A stretch of 14,123 nt of DNA, from the NCBI GenBank assembly GCA_018711775.1, contig DVHV01000105.1, positions 1 to 14,123 on the forward strand, read 5' to 3'. Of this stretch, positions 1 to 6,398 are shown piece after piece (position 1 is the stretch's first letter; every line of letters begins with the position of its first letter). The notes below the pieces were generated by a model, which was not told the DNA's origin, made no database searches, and worked only from the letters and a program-made list of their open reading frames with translations. Both the position numbers and the translations under genes were made by a program. The stretch comes from Candidatus Onthocola stercoravium (lineage in GTDB: Bacteria; Bacillota_I; Bacilli_A; RF39; UBA660).

Positions 1-1101
1 CTTTCTATTATCTTCTATATTAGTATATTTTAGATATTCTAATAATTTATTTTCATAAATTTTTGGAATATCTTTTAATTTGCTTTTTTGTTCCTTTGTT
101 AATGTAACATTTTTGATAAACTTAAAAGCATCACTTCTTTTGCATTTATACGTAAATAAAATAATACTTTCATCATAAGAACTAATTGTAGGATAAGATG
201 TAGCAAGTGATCTACCTGTATCATAAATTGGAGCAACGTCTAACCATTTTAAAGTATTAATATCCCTTATAATTCCATAATTATTTAAATGCCTATCACA
301 ATTAGCGATTATTACATCAAGTAATAACATTTTATTAACTTTATCTTTTACATTTTCTATACCATTATTTTTTAATAATTTAATATAATCATTATATTCA
401 TCCTCTGCATTTTCACTATGTTTTACTAGTTGATATGCGGGAATTAACTCAGTATCTTCATTAATAAATGTAGCACATTCTGAAACCATTGTTTTCTTAT
501 CTAAATTAGATATTATTTTAATATCATAGTTAGCATGAGGTATTTCTAAAATCTCACAAATTTTACTTGCTATACACTCATTTATAGGTTCTAAACCTAA
601 AAAAGTATTTGATGATTTATATAATACTCTAGTTCCATCATTATTAATAAGCCATGCTTTATCAACTTCCCCACCAGTAGTAATATCTGGTGAATATAAT
701 GCATCTATGCTTCCATAATCATATTCTCTTTTTAAATTGGTTACAAAACTAAATTCATTAGTAAAGAAATTAACATCTTCCCAAGCTTTATTATCGTTAC
801 TAGGTTTAATCCAATATTGATCAGATAAAGATAAACCATATGATTTAACAACTAAATTACTAGTTAATTTCATAAAATCATAATTCCATTGTTGCTTTTT
901 AAACCATTCACTATTTCTTGAATATCTTTGATTTAACCATGTATTAAAACTATTAAGTAATTCATCTTCATTTAACGAATATAGATTTACTGGTAATCTT
1001 TCTTTATCATATAAGGTAATAATTTTCGTTATAGCATTAATTTTCAAATCATATTCAAAGTCAAATAATTTATAATTTTTATTCATAAAAGTATAAAGCA
1101 T
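1..1101 (-). CDS. HipA-like serine/threonine kinase, 3' end cut by window edge
   Basis: My translation of the minus strand from the ATG at 1101 stays open for 367 codons to the left edge, so the C-terminus is missing. The C-terminal half carries the HipA kinase signature. A catalytic loop NCDRHLNNYG has Asp269 and Asn274, matching the D-x4-N spacing of E. coli HipA D309/N314. VAPIYDTG supplies Asp294, the expected metal-binding Asp. A Gly-rich loop TTGGEVDK lies at 141-148, and Lys162 in RVLYKSS is a candidate ATP-binding lysine. I see no clear HipA-N domain, so it resembles the shorter CtkA/HipA-C type. The ribosome binding site GAAGGTGA sits 4 bases before ATG. An XRE regulator lies just upstream on the same strand. 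HipA proteins phosphorylate proteins such as glutamyl-tRNA synthetase; the target here is unknown. The kinase fold call is firm and the toxin role is inferred. Confidence 0.82.
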   Translation of the reverse strand, partial: MLYTFMNKNYKLFDFEYDLKINAITKIITLYDKERLPVNLYSLNEDELLNSFNTWLNQRYSRNSEWFKKQQWNYDFMKLTSNLVVKSYGLSLSDQYWIKPSNDNKAWEDVNFFTNEFSFVTNLKREYDYGSIDALYSPDITTGGEVDKAWLINNDGTRVLYKSSNTFLGLEPINECIASKICEILEIPHANYDIKIISNLDKKTMVSECATFINEDTELIPAYQLVKHSENAEDEYNDYIKLLKNNGIENVKDKVNKMLLLDVIIANCDRHLNNYGIIRDINTLKWLDVAPIYDTGRSLATSYPTISSYDESIILFTYKCKRSDAFKFIKNVTLTKEQKSKLKDIPKIYENKLLEYLKYTNIEDNRK

Positions 1102-1135
1102 AAAATCACCTTCTTTATTTAATCTATTGTACAAG

Positions 1136-1141
1136 ATTATA
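1136..1141 (-). promoter_or_regulatory. candidate -10 box for the HipA-like gene
   Basis: The minus strand reads TATAAT from 1141 to 1136, about 35 bases before the kinase ATG. A weak TTGCAA element lies 19 bases further upstream. The box sits downstream of the terminator that ends the regulator gene, so the kinase may be transcribed partly on its own. Confidence 0.45.
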
Positions 1142-1168
1142 CTTAAAAAGTCCATATTACTTGCAAAT

Positions 1169-1199
1169 AAAAAATAACACTATCTTTGTGCTATTTTTT
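1169..1199 (-). terminator. hairpin terminator overlapping the end of the HTH gene
   Basis: On the minus strand, AAATAGCAC and GTGTTATTT form a stem with one G-U wobble around a 7-base loop, followed by T-rich sequence. On the plus strand the wobble becomes an A-C mismatch, so the minus strand is the better fit. The stop codon of the HTH gene (1193-1191) lies inside the stem. The stem is AT-rich, so some readthrough into the kinase gene is likely. Confidence 0.5.
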
Positions 1200-1451
1200 T
1201 TCATCTATTCTTTTGGCTACAATAAAGTGTTCTTCATTATAAGTTATTAAATCGGCACTTGTAACATTAAGTTTAGTAGCATATTTATCTAGTAGTTCTA
1301 GTGTAGGTTTTCTTCTCCCGTTTTCCAATTGATTTATGTAAGGTAGCGTACTTCCTAACATTTCTGCAAACTTTTCTTGCGATAAATTATTTTTATATCT
1401 ATAATACTTCAAGTTAATTGCTAATATGTCTTTGCTTTTCATTTTCTCCAA
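1191..1451 (-). CDS. XRE/Cro-type HTH regulator, candidate HipB-like antitoxin
   Basis: This is an 86-residue protein that is almost entirely one XRE helix-turn-helix domain. Residues 10-65 show the usual pattern, with LSQEKFAEMLG forming the first helices and YINQLENGRRKPTLELL the recognition helix and its follow-on. I chose the TTG start at 1451 because AGAGGTGG lies 7 bases upstream. An ATG at 1442, three codons inside, has only a close GGAG and is the alternative. The kinase gene follows on the same strand after a weak terminator, so this is probably the DNA-binding partner of a HipBA-like pair. The upstream intergenic region holds two inverted repeats ending in GTATA that are good operator candidates. 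XRE family membership is clear; the antitoxin role and autoregulation are inferred. Confidence 0.8.
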   Translation of the reverse strand: MEKMKSKDILAINLKYYRYKNNLSQEKFAEMLGSTLPYINQLENGRRKPTLELLDKYATKLNVTSADLITYNEEHFIVAKRIDEKK

Positions 1452-1475
1452 GAAATATCCACCTCTTTACAAATT

Positions 1476-1481
1476 ATTATA
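1476..1481 (-). promoter_or_regulatory. candidate -10 box of the HTH gene
   Basis: The minus strand reads TATAAT from 1481 to 1476, 25 bases before the TTG start. No good -35 box is visible at 16-18 bases upstream, so the promoter is weak or depends on a regulator. The candidate operators lie directly upstream of it. Confidence 0.35.
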
Positions 1482-1502
1482 AAAAAATAGAATAACCAAG
1501 TC

Positions 1503-1556
1503 TTTTATACACTTGTATAAAACAAAAAAAACGGTTTATAATATACTTGTATAAAA
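1503..1556. promoter_or_regulatory. two inverted-repeat operator candidates in the divergent control region
   Basis: Copy 1 (1503-1522) has perfect 8-base arms TTTTATAC and GTATAAAA around ACTT. Copy 2 (1542-1553) is TATAC-TT-GTATA. The block ACTTGTATAAAA is identical in both, at 1511-1522 and 1545-1556, 34 bases apart. Copy 1 covers the -35 box of the surface protein promoter and copy 2 covers the expected transcription start. XRE regulators bind such palindromes, so the adjacent HTH protein is the obvious candidate binder; binding itself is inferred. Confidence 0.6.
1513..1542 (+). promoter_or_regulatory. sigma-A-type promoter of the surface protein gene
   Basis: A -35 box TTGTAT (1513-1518) and a perfect -10 box TATAAT (1537-1542) are separated by 18 bases. 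Transcription should start near 1549, inside operator copy 2. The leader then contains GAGGTG at 1561-1566, five bases before ATG. Confidence 0.6.
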
Positions 1557-1571
1557 TAATGAGGTGTATTT

Positions 1572-2741
1572 ATGAAAAAAATAATGTTATGCTCTATAAT
1601 AATTATGTCTATTTTAATTTTATGTTTATATTATGCTCAAAATTCCAATAAAAAAATATATAAAAATACTGTTAATAGTTCGCATGTTATCAACCAAAAT
1701 AATTTAACTATGATGTATGAAACAGAAGCAGGTAGTGGAGAGTATCAAGTAACTAGTGATACAACATGGCCACAAGATGGATATATATTTAATGAAGCGT
1801 TATCAAAATGCGAAAATGGTAGTAAATTAACTTGGGACGATGAAAATAAAAGAGTAATTATGCAAGCAAATATTTCCGACAAATGTTATGTGTATTTTGA
1901 TATTCAAAGTTTTGCTAATTATATAATTAATAATGTGTATACGGGAAATGATGGTGATAATGATTTGTATTATCATGATGGAGTTGGAACATATACAAAT
2001 GCAGATCAAGAAGCGGGAGATAATTCATATAGGTTTTCAGGTGCAAATCCAAATAATTATGTATGTTTTGGTAGTGATGTAATGCCATGTCCAGAAAATA
2101 ATTTATATAGAATAATAGGAGTATTTGATAATAGTGAAGTAAAGTTAATAAAAAGCAGTGAATTAATATACAGCGGTTGGGGAGATTATCAAAACTATTA
2201 TTGGGGTGATTCATATATAAATGAATCCTTAAATACTACTTTTGTTAATTCTTTTACTGATGAATGGCAATCAAAAATATTGGAAAAAGAATGGATTGTT
2301 GGGGGAAATACTCGAGATAACATTGTCAATTCTAATGTTAAAAATGCATACTTTTATGAGTTAATTAATTATAATACTTCGGGAGAATATCTATATACAG
2401 ATAAAATTGGTTTAATATATATATCAGATTATACATATGCAACTATACCGGATAATTGGACGATAATTATAAATAACTACTCTCCATCAATAAGTGATAA
2501 TAACTGGATGTATATGACATCTAAGCGAGAATGGACAATAACTAGAGCGTCTAATATAAGTGATGTTTTTCTAGTGGGAAATGATGATAGTATTACAAAA
2601 AGTGGTGTTGATATTGCAGTATCAGCTTTAGCTGGAGATTTAACCAACAATGCATATGCTAGGCCAACGTTTTATTTGATTCCAAATGTAATCTATATCT
2701 CAGGTACTGGTACCCAAACAGATCCATATCGAATTGCTTAA
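1572..2741 (+). CDS. secreted or membrane-anchored surface protein of unknown function
   Basis: This 389-residue protein begins with a positively charged start and one hydrophobic segment (about 4-22), a signal peptide or membrane anchor with no proper lipobox. Two cysteine pairs stand out: C80/C105 (ending in DKCYVYFD) and C165/C173 (NYVCFGSD and the following CPENNLYRIIGVF). The body is rich in Asn, Tyr, Ser and Asp, contains several WG and WT motifs, and ends with GTGTQTDPYRI. From memory, proteins with blocks like YTNADQEAGD, RFSGANPNNYVCFGSD and the same ending recur in uncultured gut Firmicutes, but I know of no function. The start is fixed by GAGGTG five bases upstream. The gene diverges from the HTH regulator, with operators on its promoter, so its expression is probably linked to that regulator. 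An extracellular adhesion or interaction role is only a guess. Confidence 0.75.
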   Translation: MKKIMLCSIIIMSILILCLYYAQNSNKKIYKNTVNSSHVINQNNLTMMYETEAGSGEYQVTSDTTWPQDGYIFNEALSKCENGSKLTWDDENKRVIMQANISDKCYVYFDIQSFANYIINNVYTGNDGDNDLYYHDGVGTYTNADQEAGDNSYRFSGANPNNYVCFGSDVMPCPENNLYRIIGVFDNSEVKLIKSSELIYSGWGDYQNYYWGDSYINESLNTTFVNSFTDEWQSKILEKEWIVGGNTRDNIVNSNVKNAYFYELINYNTSGEYLYTDKIGLIYISDYTYATIPDNWTIIINNYSPSISDNNWMYMTSKREWTITRASNISDVFLVGNDDSITKSGVDIAVSALAGDLTNNAYARPTFYLIPNVIYISGTGTQTDPYRIA

Positions 2742-2750
2742 TTCACAACA

Positions 2751-2777
2751 AAAAATCCCATTACTGGGACTTTTTTT
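2751..2777. terminator. bidirectional terminator between convergent genes
   Basis: TCCCA (2756-2760) and TGGGA (2765-2769) form a 5-base stem around TTAC. The hairpin is flanked by an A-run on the left and a T-run on the right, so it can stop transcription from both sides. It lies between the surface protein stop and the end of the thioredoxin-like gene. Confidence 0.8.
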
Positions 2778-3021
2778 AATTAGCTGCGTATGACTTAATA
2801 TATTTAAGTATTTCTCTATCGTTTGGTACTTTTCCTTCGCTGAATTTTTTTCCATTGATTACCAAACCAGGTATATTTTTAATGTTATATTTTCTCATTG
2901 ATTCTTGGTCGTCTTTTAACTCTATTTCGACATCTCCGTCATAGTTGTTAGCGACTTTAAGCAACAACTTTTTGAGTTTTATTCCATTACTGCAATTACT
3001 CCCAACAATCTTTATATTCAT
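2776..3021 (-). CDS. small thioredoxin-fold protein (TM0996/MTH895-like) with one active-site Cys
   Basis: This 81-residue protein matches the short redox-active disulfide family (Thioredoxin_3 type). It has strand-helix start KIVGSNCSNG, then NIPGLVINGK with the conserved cis-proline at Pro51, then the ending GKVPNDREILKYI. In typical members the first loop is a CxxC pair. Here it is C10-S-N-G13, so the resolving cysteine is replaced by glycine and no other cysteine exists. It may act as a monothiol protein or have lost redox function. The start ATG at 3021 has GAGGTGAT four bases upstream. It is transcribed alone, towards the surface protein gene. The fold assignment is good; the substrate is unknown. 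Confidence 0.78.
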   Translation of the reverse strand: MNIKIVGSNCSNGIKLKKLLLKVANNYDGDVEIELKDDQESMRKYNIKNIPGLVINGKKFSEGKVPNDREILKYIKSYAAN

Positions 3022-3070
3022 TACATCACCTCGCTTTCAATAACATCATACTAATTTAAAGTGAAATTTT

Positions 3071-3101
3071 TATGTTATAAAAAAGAAAGTTATGTTATAA
3101 T
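3071..3101 (+). promoter_or_regulatory. extended -10 promoter and repeated TATGTTATAA element of the prepilin gene
   Basis: TGTTATAAT (TG at 3093-3094, TATAAT at 3096-3101) is an extended -10 box only 14 bases before the ATG. No -35 box is evident. The decamer TATGTTATAA occurs twice, at 3071-3080 and 3091-3100, exactly 20 bases apart; the upstream copy could be a second promoter or a binding site. Confidence 0.55.
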
Positions 3102-3115
3102 AAATTTGTGATAAT

Positions 3116-3469
3116 ATGAAAAATAAAGGATTTACATTGGTTGAATTGATAATTACTATTACTTTAATAGCTATAATATCAGTTACTATTGGAGTTAGTA
3201 TGAGCGGTATGCTTTCACGTCAAGAAGATAAGAAGCTTGAAGAATATATAACTGATATTGAAGAAGCAGCTTGCACATATGCAGAGCTTCATGATAATTC
3301 ATCAAATGATACTGTTAAAATAGATACTTTGATTCAGGAAGGCTATTTAAGTACCGAACTTACTCATCCTATTAATGAAGACTCCATAACTAATTATGCT
3401 AATGATGAGGTAGAAATAGTTTGGGAAGATGGAAAAAGAAGTTGTAATTATGAAATAAAAATAGACTGA
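3116..3469 (+). CDS. type IV prepilin-like (pseudopilin) protein
   Basis: This 117-residue protein starts with the class III prepilin signal KGFTLVELI. Cleavage would fall between Gly5 and Phe6, with the conserved Glu at position +5 of the mature protein (Glu10). A hydrophobic helix follows to about residue 29. The soluble part has two cysteines, C53 in EEAACTYAE and C110 near the end, possibly joined by a disulfide. Family knowledge says such proteins are cut by a prepilin peptidase and assembled into pili, competence pseudopili or secretion pseudopili. No peptidase, ATPase or platform gene is in the window, so the machinery must be elsewhere or absent. GTGAT four bases before ATG (3108-3112) serves as a weak ribosome binding site. 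The next gene is a diverged copy of this one. Confidence 0.85.
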   Translation: MKNKGFTLVELIITITLIAIISVTIGVSMSGMLSRQEDKKLEEYITDIEEAACTYAELHDNSSNDTVKIDTLIQEGYLSTELTHPINEDSITNYANDEVEIVWEDGKRSCNYEIKID

Positions 3470-3496
3470 AAATATATTTTTAAATTTAAATAAATA

Positions 3497-3505
3497 TGTT
3501 ATACT
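3497..3505 (+). promoter_or_regulatory. extended -10 promoter before the second pilin-like gene
   Basis: TGTTATACT gives an extended -10 box (TG at 3497-3498, TATACT at 3500-3505) 15 bases before the ATG at 3521. It repeats the ATGTTATA core found before the prepilin gene. It is probably the main visible promoter for the rnr-smpB run, although no terminator separates it from the prepilin gene and readthrough is possible. Confidence 0.5.
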
Positions 3506-3520
3506 TAGAGTGTGATAAAA

Positions 3521-3877
3521 ATGAAGAATAAAAAGAGGGTATTAATAATTTTGTTAATTTTAATAGTGATTGTACTGTTGATACTTGGAACAGTATTAGT
3601 TTGTGGTGGTATGAAAGCAAAAGAAATAAGCAATTTTGAAACTGAAGTTGCTGAAGCCGCTTGCGAATATGCAAGTGATGAAAACTTTACTGAAGCCATT
3701 TGCAATGCATATGAAAATTTATGCAAAGTTAGATATAGCACTCTAATAACTCGTGAATATTTATCTCCAGACTTAACCAATCCAAAAACAAAAACACAGA
3801 TTAGTGAAGATACATCTAGTTATGTGCAAATTTCTTTTGAAGATGACAAAATTGTTTGCACTTATAAAGAAGGTTAA
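3521..3877 (+). CDS. membrane-anchored paralogue of the pilin-like protein, prepilin motif lost
   Basis: This 118-residue protein is a diverged tandem copy of the preceding prepilin-like protein. The shared pattern is EAACxYA, then an xLI...YLSxxLTxP segment, then xExDxxxYVxI-like, then ED(D/G)K...CxY near the end. C48 and C113 match C53 and C110 of the neighbour; C28, C61 and C68 are extra. The N-terminus MKNKKRVLIILLILIVIVL keeps the MKNK start and a hydrophobic helix but lacks Gly-Phe-Thr-Leu and the Glu, so it cannot be a normal prepilin and is probably a simple membrane-anchored protein. A GTG at 3512 is also open in frame. I prefer ATG 3521 because GTGAT then sits where the paralogue has its ribosome binding site. 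rnr begins two bases after its stop, so they are co-transcribed. Confidence 0.75.
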   Translation: MKNKKRVLIILLILIVIVLLILGTVLVCGGMKAKEISNFETEVAEAACEYASDENFTEAICNAYENLCKVRYSTLITREYLSPDLTNPKTKTQISEDTSSYVQISFEDDKIVCTYKEG

Positions 3878-3879
3878 AG

Positions 3880-5988
3880 ATGAAAGAAAAGATAATTGAA
3901 ATATTAAAAGATGAAACAAAAGCGAAAAGCGTAAATGAAATAAACGACAAACTTGGTTTAACAAAAGTTGAAGAAATCGAAGAACTAGAAAATGTTTTAG
4001 AAGAGATGACTAAAGATGGTATAATTCATGAATCAAAGAAGCATGAATTTCTTTTAATGAAAAATACTAAAACTTTAAAATGTGGTCATCTAAGCATAAA
4101 TCGTAGTGGTAATGGTTTTGTAGATATACCGGGTGAAGAAGACATTTTTATAAGAAATGAATTTTTACATGGCGCAATAGATGGAGATTTTGTAGAAGTT
4201 GATTTTGTAAAATATCAAGGTGAAATGGAAGGCCGAGTTATTAAAATATTAAAAAGAGATATAAAAAATGTTGTTGGTGAAATGATTAAAATCAAAAACA
4301 AATTAACATTTAAACCCGACAATGACAAATTAGATATAGTTGTTAAATTAACTAAAGATAGCATCCGACAATGCGTTGAAGGCCACAAAGTTGTTGTAAC
4401 TATAATTAGAGAAATAGGAACACGAATGTTTTTGGGTAAAGTTACCAAAATAATCGGTCATAAAAATGATCCAGGGGTTGATATATTATCAATTGCTTTA
4501 AGACATGGTATCGAAACAGAATTTAACAATGCAGTAATAAAGGAACTTGAAACAATTCCTGATGAAGTAAAGCCGGAAGAATTAAAAGGTCGTAAAGACT
4601 TAACTTATGAAATGATTTTTACTATTGATGGTGATGACACTAAAGATATCGACGATGCTATAAGCCTAGAAAAAAATAATGATAATTATATTTTAGGAGT
4701 TCACATCGCCGATGTATCACATTATGTTTGTGTGGGAACACAGCTTTATGAAACAGCATTTTCTAGAGGAACATCTAGTTATCTAGCAGATACAGTAATT
4801 CCAATGATTCCTCATCAATTGTCAAATGGCATATGTTCATTAAACCCCGAAGTTGTTCGGCTTACTATAAGTTGTGTGATGACCATTAATCCTAAGGGTA
4901 AAGTCATAGATTATGATGTCTTTCCATCATACATTAAATCTAATAAACAAATGACTTATAAAAATGTTAATAAGATTTTGATGAAAGATACTGTTCCTGA
5001 AGGTTATGAACCATATGCTGAAAAATTAAAGGAAATGAATGAACTTGCCAAAATATTGCGAGCAGAAAAAATGTCTCGTGGTTATATCGATTTTGGATTA
5101 GATGAAGCCAAAGTTATTCAAGATGAGAATGGTAAAGCCATAGATATTGTCAAAAGAACTAGAGGAGATGGCGAAAATCTAATCGAGGATTTTATGATTG
5201 TGGCCAATGAAACTATAGCAACTCATATCAACAACATGGATTTACCATTTATTTACCGTGTTCATGATTTGCCTAATGCAGAAAAGATTGAGGACTTTAA
5301 AAATTTAATTAATCAAATGGGTTATCAAATTCATACTAATATGAGCAAATTAACCCCAATGACTATGCAACATATATTAGAAGAGTTAAAAGACAAAAAA
5401 GAATTTGCTATTCTTTCAGATATGCTTCTTCGTAGTATGAAAAAAGCCGTATATAGCACCAATAATATTGGTCACTTTGGTCTTGCATCACAAAACTATA
5501 CCCATTTTACTAGTCCAATAAGAAGATTTCCAGATCTTACTGTTCATAGATTATTACGTACTTATTTATTTGAACAAAGAATTGATTTAGAAACAATTAA
5601 TTTTAATCAAAAGTATTTAATAGATGTGGCTACCAATTCTAGTGAAATGGAAGTGGCAGCAACTGAAGCCGAACGTGATGTATTATCAATGAAAATGGCA
5701 GAATATATGGAAGATCATATCGGAGAACAATATCAAGGAATTATCAGCGGAGTAACGAATTTTGGTTTCTTTGTTGAATTAGAAAATCTTGTTCAAGGTC
5801 TAGTTCATATCAGTACCCTTGATGGTTATTATAATTATGTTCCTGAAATTTTGTCTTTAGTTCGTGATGATAATGGTAAAAAATATCGTATTGGTGATGA
5901 GGTAACAGTTGTTGTTACTGCTGCAAGCAAAGAAAACAGCACAGTAGATTTTGAAGTGGTGGGGGTATCAAATGGAGATCAAGAATAA
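3880..5988 (+). CDS. rnr: ribonuclease R (3'-5' exoribonuclease)
   Basis: This 702-residue protein has the full RNase R layout: a winged-helix start (about 1-60), two cold-shock-type OB domains (about 62-200), the RNB catalytic domain (about 230-560) and a C-terminal S1 domain (about 613-690, with GVTNFGFFVEL). The metal-binding aspartates are in TIDGDDTKDIDDAI: Asp250, Asp256, Asp258 and Asp259. The RNB ending HFTSPIRRFPDLTVHR is intact. RNase R degrades structured RNA in the cytoplasm and, with tmRNA-SmpB, removes mRNA from stalled ribosomes; smpB overlaps its 3' end by 17 bases. It is shorter than the B. subtilis and E. coli enzymes (about 780-810 residues) and lacks their lysine-rich tail. 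The ATG follows the upstream stop by two bases, with AAGG inside that gene as ribosome binding site. Confidence 0.97.
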   Translation: MKEKIIEILKDETKAKSVNEINDKLGLTKVEEIEELENVLEEMTKDGIIHESKKHEFLLMKNTKTLKCGHLSINRSGNGFVDIPGEEDIFIRNEFLHGAIDGDFVEVDFVKYQGEMEGRVIKILKRDIKNVVGEMIKIKNKLTFKPDNDKLDIVVKLTKDSIRQCVEGHKVVVTIIREIGTRMFLGKVTKIIGHKNDPGVDILSIALRHGIETEFNNAVIKELETIPDEVKPEELKGRKDLTYEMIFTIDGDDTKDIDDAISLEKNNDNYILGVHIADVSHYVCVGTQLYETAFSRGTSSYLADTVIPMIPHQLSNGICSLNPEVVRLTISCVMTINPKGKVIDYDVFPSYIKSNKQMTYKNVNKILMKDTVPEGYEPYAEKLKEMNELAKILRAEKMSRGYIDFGLDEAKVIQDENGKAIDIVKRTRGDGENLIEDFMIVANETIATHINNMDLPFIYRVHDLPNAEKIEDFKNLINQMGYQIHTNMSKLTPMTMQHILEELKDKKEFAILSDMLLRSMKKAVYSTNNIGHFGLASQNYTHFTSPIRRFPDLTVHRLLRTYLFEQRIDLETINFNQKYLIDVATNSSEMEVAATEAERDVLSMKMAEYMEDHIGEQYQGIISGVTNFGFFVELENLVQGLVHISTLDGYYNYVPEILSLVRDDNGKKYRIGDEVTVVVTAASKENSTVDFEVVGVSNGDQE

Positions 5989-6397
5989 AAAAGCCTATTT
6001 CAATTACTTTATTGAAGACGAAATTGAAGCCGGTTTAGTTTTAGTTGGTACTGAAATAAAATCTGTGCGTAAAGGGTCAATAGATATAAGTGATTCTTAC
6101 ATACGCATTAAGAATAATGAAGCATATATTATTAATATGTTTATTGAAAAATATGATTCAGGTAGTATATTCAATCATGATCCAAGTAGAGAACGCAAAT
6201 TACTCTTACATAAAAAAGAAATAAAGAAATTGCTTGAAAAGGTCAAAAAAGAAGGTTATTCAATAATTCCTTTAAAAGTATATATTAAAGAGGGCAAAGC
6301 CAAGATATTGATTGGTGTTGCTCGTGGTAAAAAATTGTATGATAAACGTGAAAATATAAAAAAAAGAGATTTAGAACGATTGAATCGTCGGAGGTAG
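5972..6397 (+). CDS. smpB: SsrA (tmRNA)-binding protein SmpB
   Basis: This 141-residue protein matches SmpB throughout. It starts MEIKNKKAYFNYFIEDEIEAG, cut here to its recognisable core KKAYFNYFIE, then GTEIKSVRKG, FNHDPSRERKLLLHKKEI and the ending GKKLYDKRENIKKRD. It binds tmRNA and brings it to ribosomes stalled on broken mRNA. The basic tail after the DKR motif, which reads the empty mRNA channel, is present and short. A TTG at 5951 is open in frame, but I chose the ATG at 5972 because family members begin at this point. The GGTGGGGG upstream lies within rnr and the two coding regions overlap by 17 bases. No ssrA (tmRNA) gene was seen in the window, although it is often nearby in Firmicutes. 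Confidence 0.96.
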   Translation: MEIKNKKAYFNYFIEDEIEAGLVLVGTEIKSVRKGSIDISDSYIRIKNNEAYIINMFIEKYDSGSIFNHDPSRERKLLLHKKEIKKLLEKVKKEGYSIIPLKVYIKEGKAKILIGVARGKKLYDKRENIKKRDLERLNRRR

Positions 6398-6398
6398 T

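Noticed and set aside
1827..2214. Minus-strand open frames inside the surface protein gene
   Set aside because: They are low-complexity His/Ile/Leu-rich readings opposite an AT-rich gene, with no ribosome binding sites and no recognisable domain.
1..3021. Left region as a mobile island
   Set aside because: A toxin-antitoxin-like pair and a surface protein suggest accessory DNA, but no integrase, transposase, direct-repeat attachment site or clear base-composition change was seen.
5951..5971. Seven-residue extension of SmpB from a TTG codon
   Set aside because: SmpB proteins begin at the MxIKNKKAY block, so the extension is only the rnr coding sequence read in another frame.
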